NCBI GenBank assembly: GCA_913009765.1
Contig: CAJVYT010000291.1
Location: 1-5,684 of the forward strand
Source of the DNA: an uncultured candidate division Zixibacteria bacterium
GTDB taxonomy: Bacteria > Zixibacteria > MSB-5A5 > GN15 > FEB-12
Direction of reading: 5' to 3'
Length of the DNA: 5,684 nucleotides
Made by a program: the position numbers and the translations under genes. The notes under the pieces are model-generated. The model had not been told where the DNA came from. It saw only the letters and a program-made list of their open reading frames with translations, and did not search any database. This document shows, piece by piece, positions 5,671 to 5,684 of the stretch (its first letter is position 1; each line of letters starts with the position of its first letter).

Positions 5671-5684
5671 AGATCGGAAGAGCG
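5671..5684 (+). other. Illumina adapter remnant (artefact)
   Basis: The last 14 bases, AGATCGGAAGAGCG, are the start of the common Illumina adapter read out of an insert. The genuine sequence ends at 5670, in the middle of feoB, so the right boundary is a library fragment end and not a biological one. Confidence 0.97.

Overview
This is a short, AT-rich bacterial contig (GC roughly 35-40% by eye) assembled from Illumina-type library data. Sequencing adapter remains on both ends: bases 1-162 and 5671-5684 are not biological. The genuine insert is 163-5670. It is almost completely filled by seven genes, all on the minus strand, so the biological reading direction is right to left.

In transcription order the genes are: the C-terminal part of the ferrous iron transporter FeoB (cut by the contig edge); a ~50-residue FeoB-associated Cys-containing membrane protein that starts on the feoB stop codon; a 71-bp gap carrying a good promoter; an EcfT/CbiQ-type energy-coupling-factor transmembrane protein; tRNA pseudouridine synthase TruA; a small transaldolase of the TalC/Fsa group; adenylosuccinate lyase PurB; and a short-form pyruvoyl phosphatidylserine decarboxylase (Psd). 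A further ATG directly abuts the psd stop, suggesting that another gene, cut off by the left edge, follows.

There are two transcription blocks. feoB and its small partner form an iron-uptake unit. The ecfT-truA-tal-purB-psd block is very tightly packed (junctions of +1, +3, +1 and -4 nt) and is probably one translationally coupled operon driven from the promoter at 4374-4402. That promoter is placed so that the predicted transcription start is the A of the ecfT ATG, so the first cistron may be leaderless. The block mixes housekeeping functions (tRNA modification, pentose phosphate chemistry, purine synthesis, phosphatidylethanolamine synthesis) with one transporter subunit. The ATPase and substrate-binding partners of that subunit are not in the window.

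The organism cannot be placed firmly. Feo suggests access to ferrous iron (anaerobic or microaerobic life), and Psd suggests phosphatidylethanolamine membranes. The FeoB type, with its EAAGxQxRxSYLG segment and CCQC in the last membrane region, fits an uncultured low-GC bacterium, perhaps of the FCB/PVC-like groups. This is inference only. I see no CRISPR, tRNA, rRNA, mobile element or phage gene, and no convincing new system. The points most worth a second look are the possible leaderless promoter, the orphan EcfT with altered coupling motifs, the long polar insert in FeoB, and the adapter artefacts.
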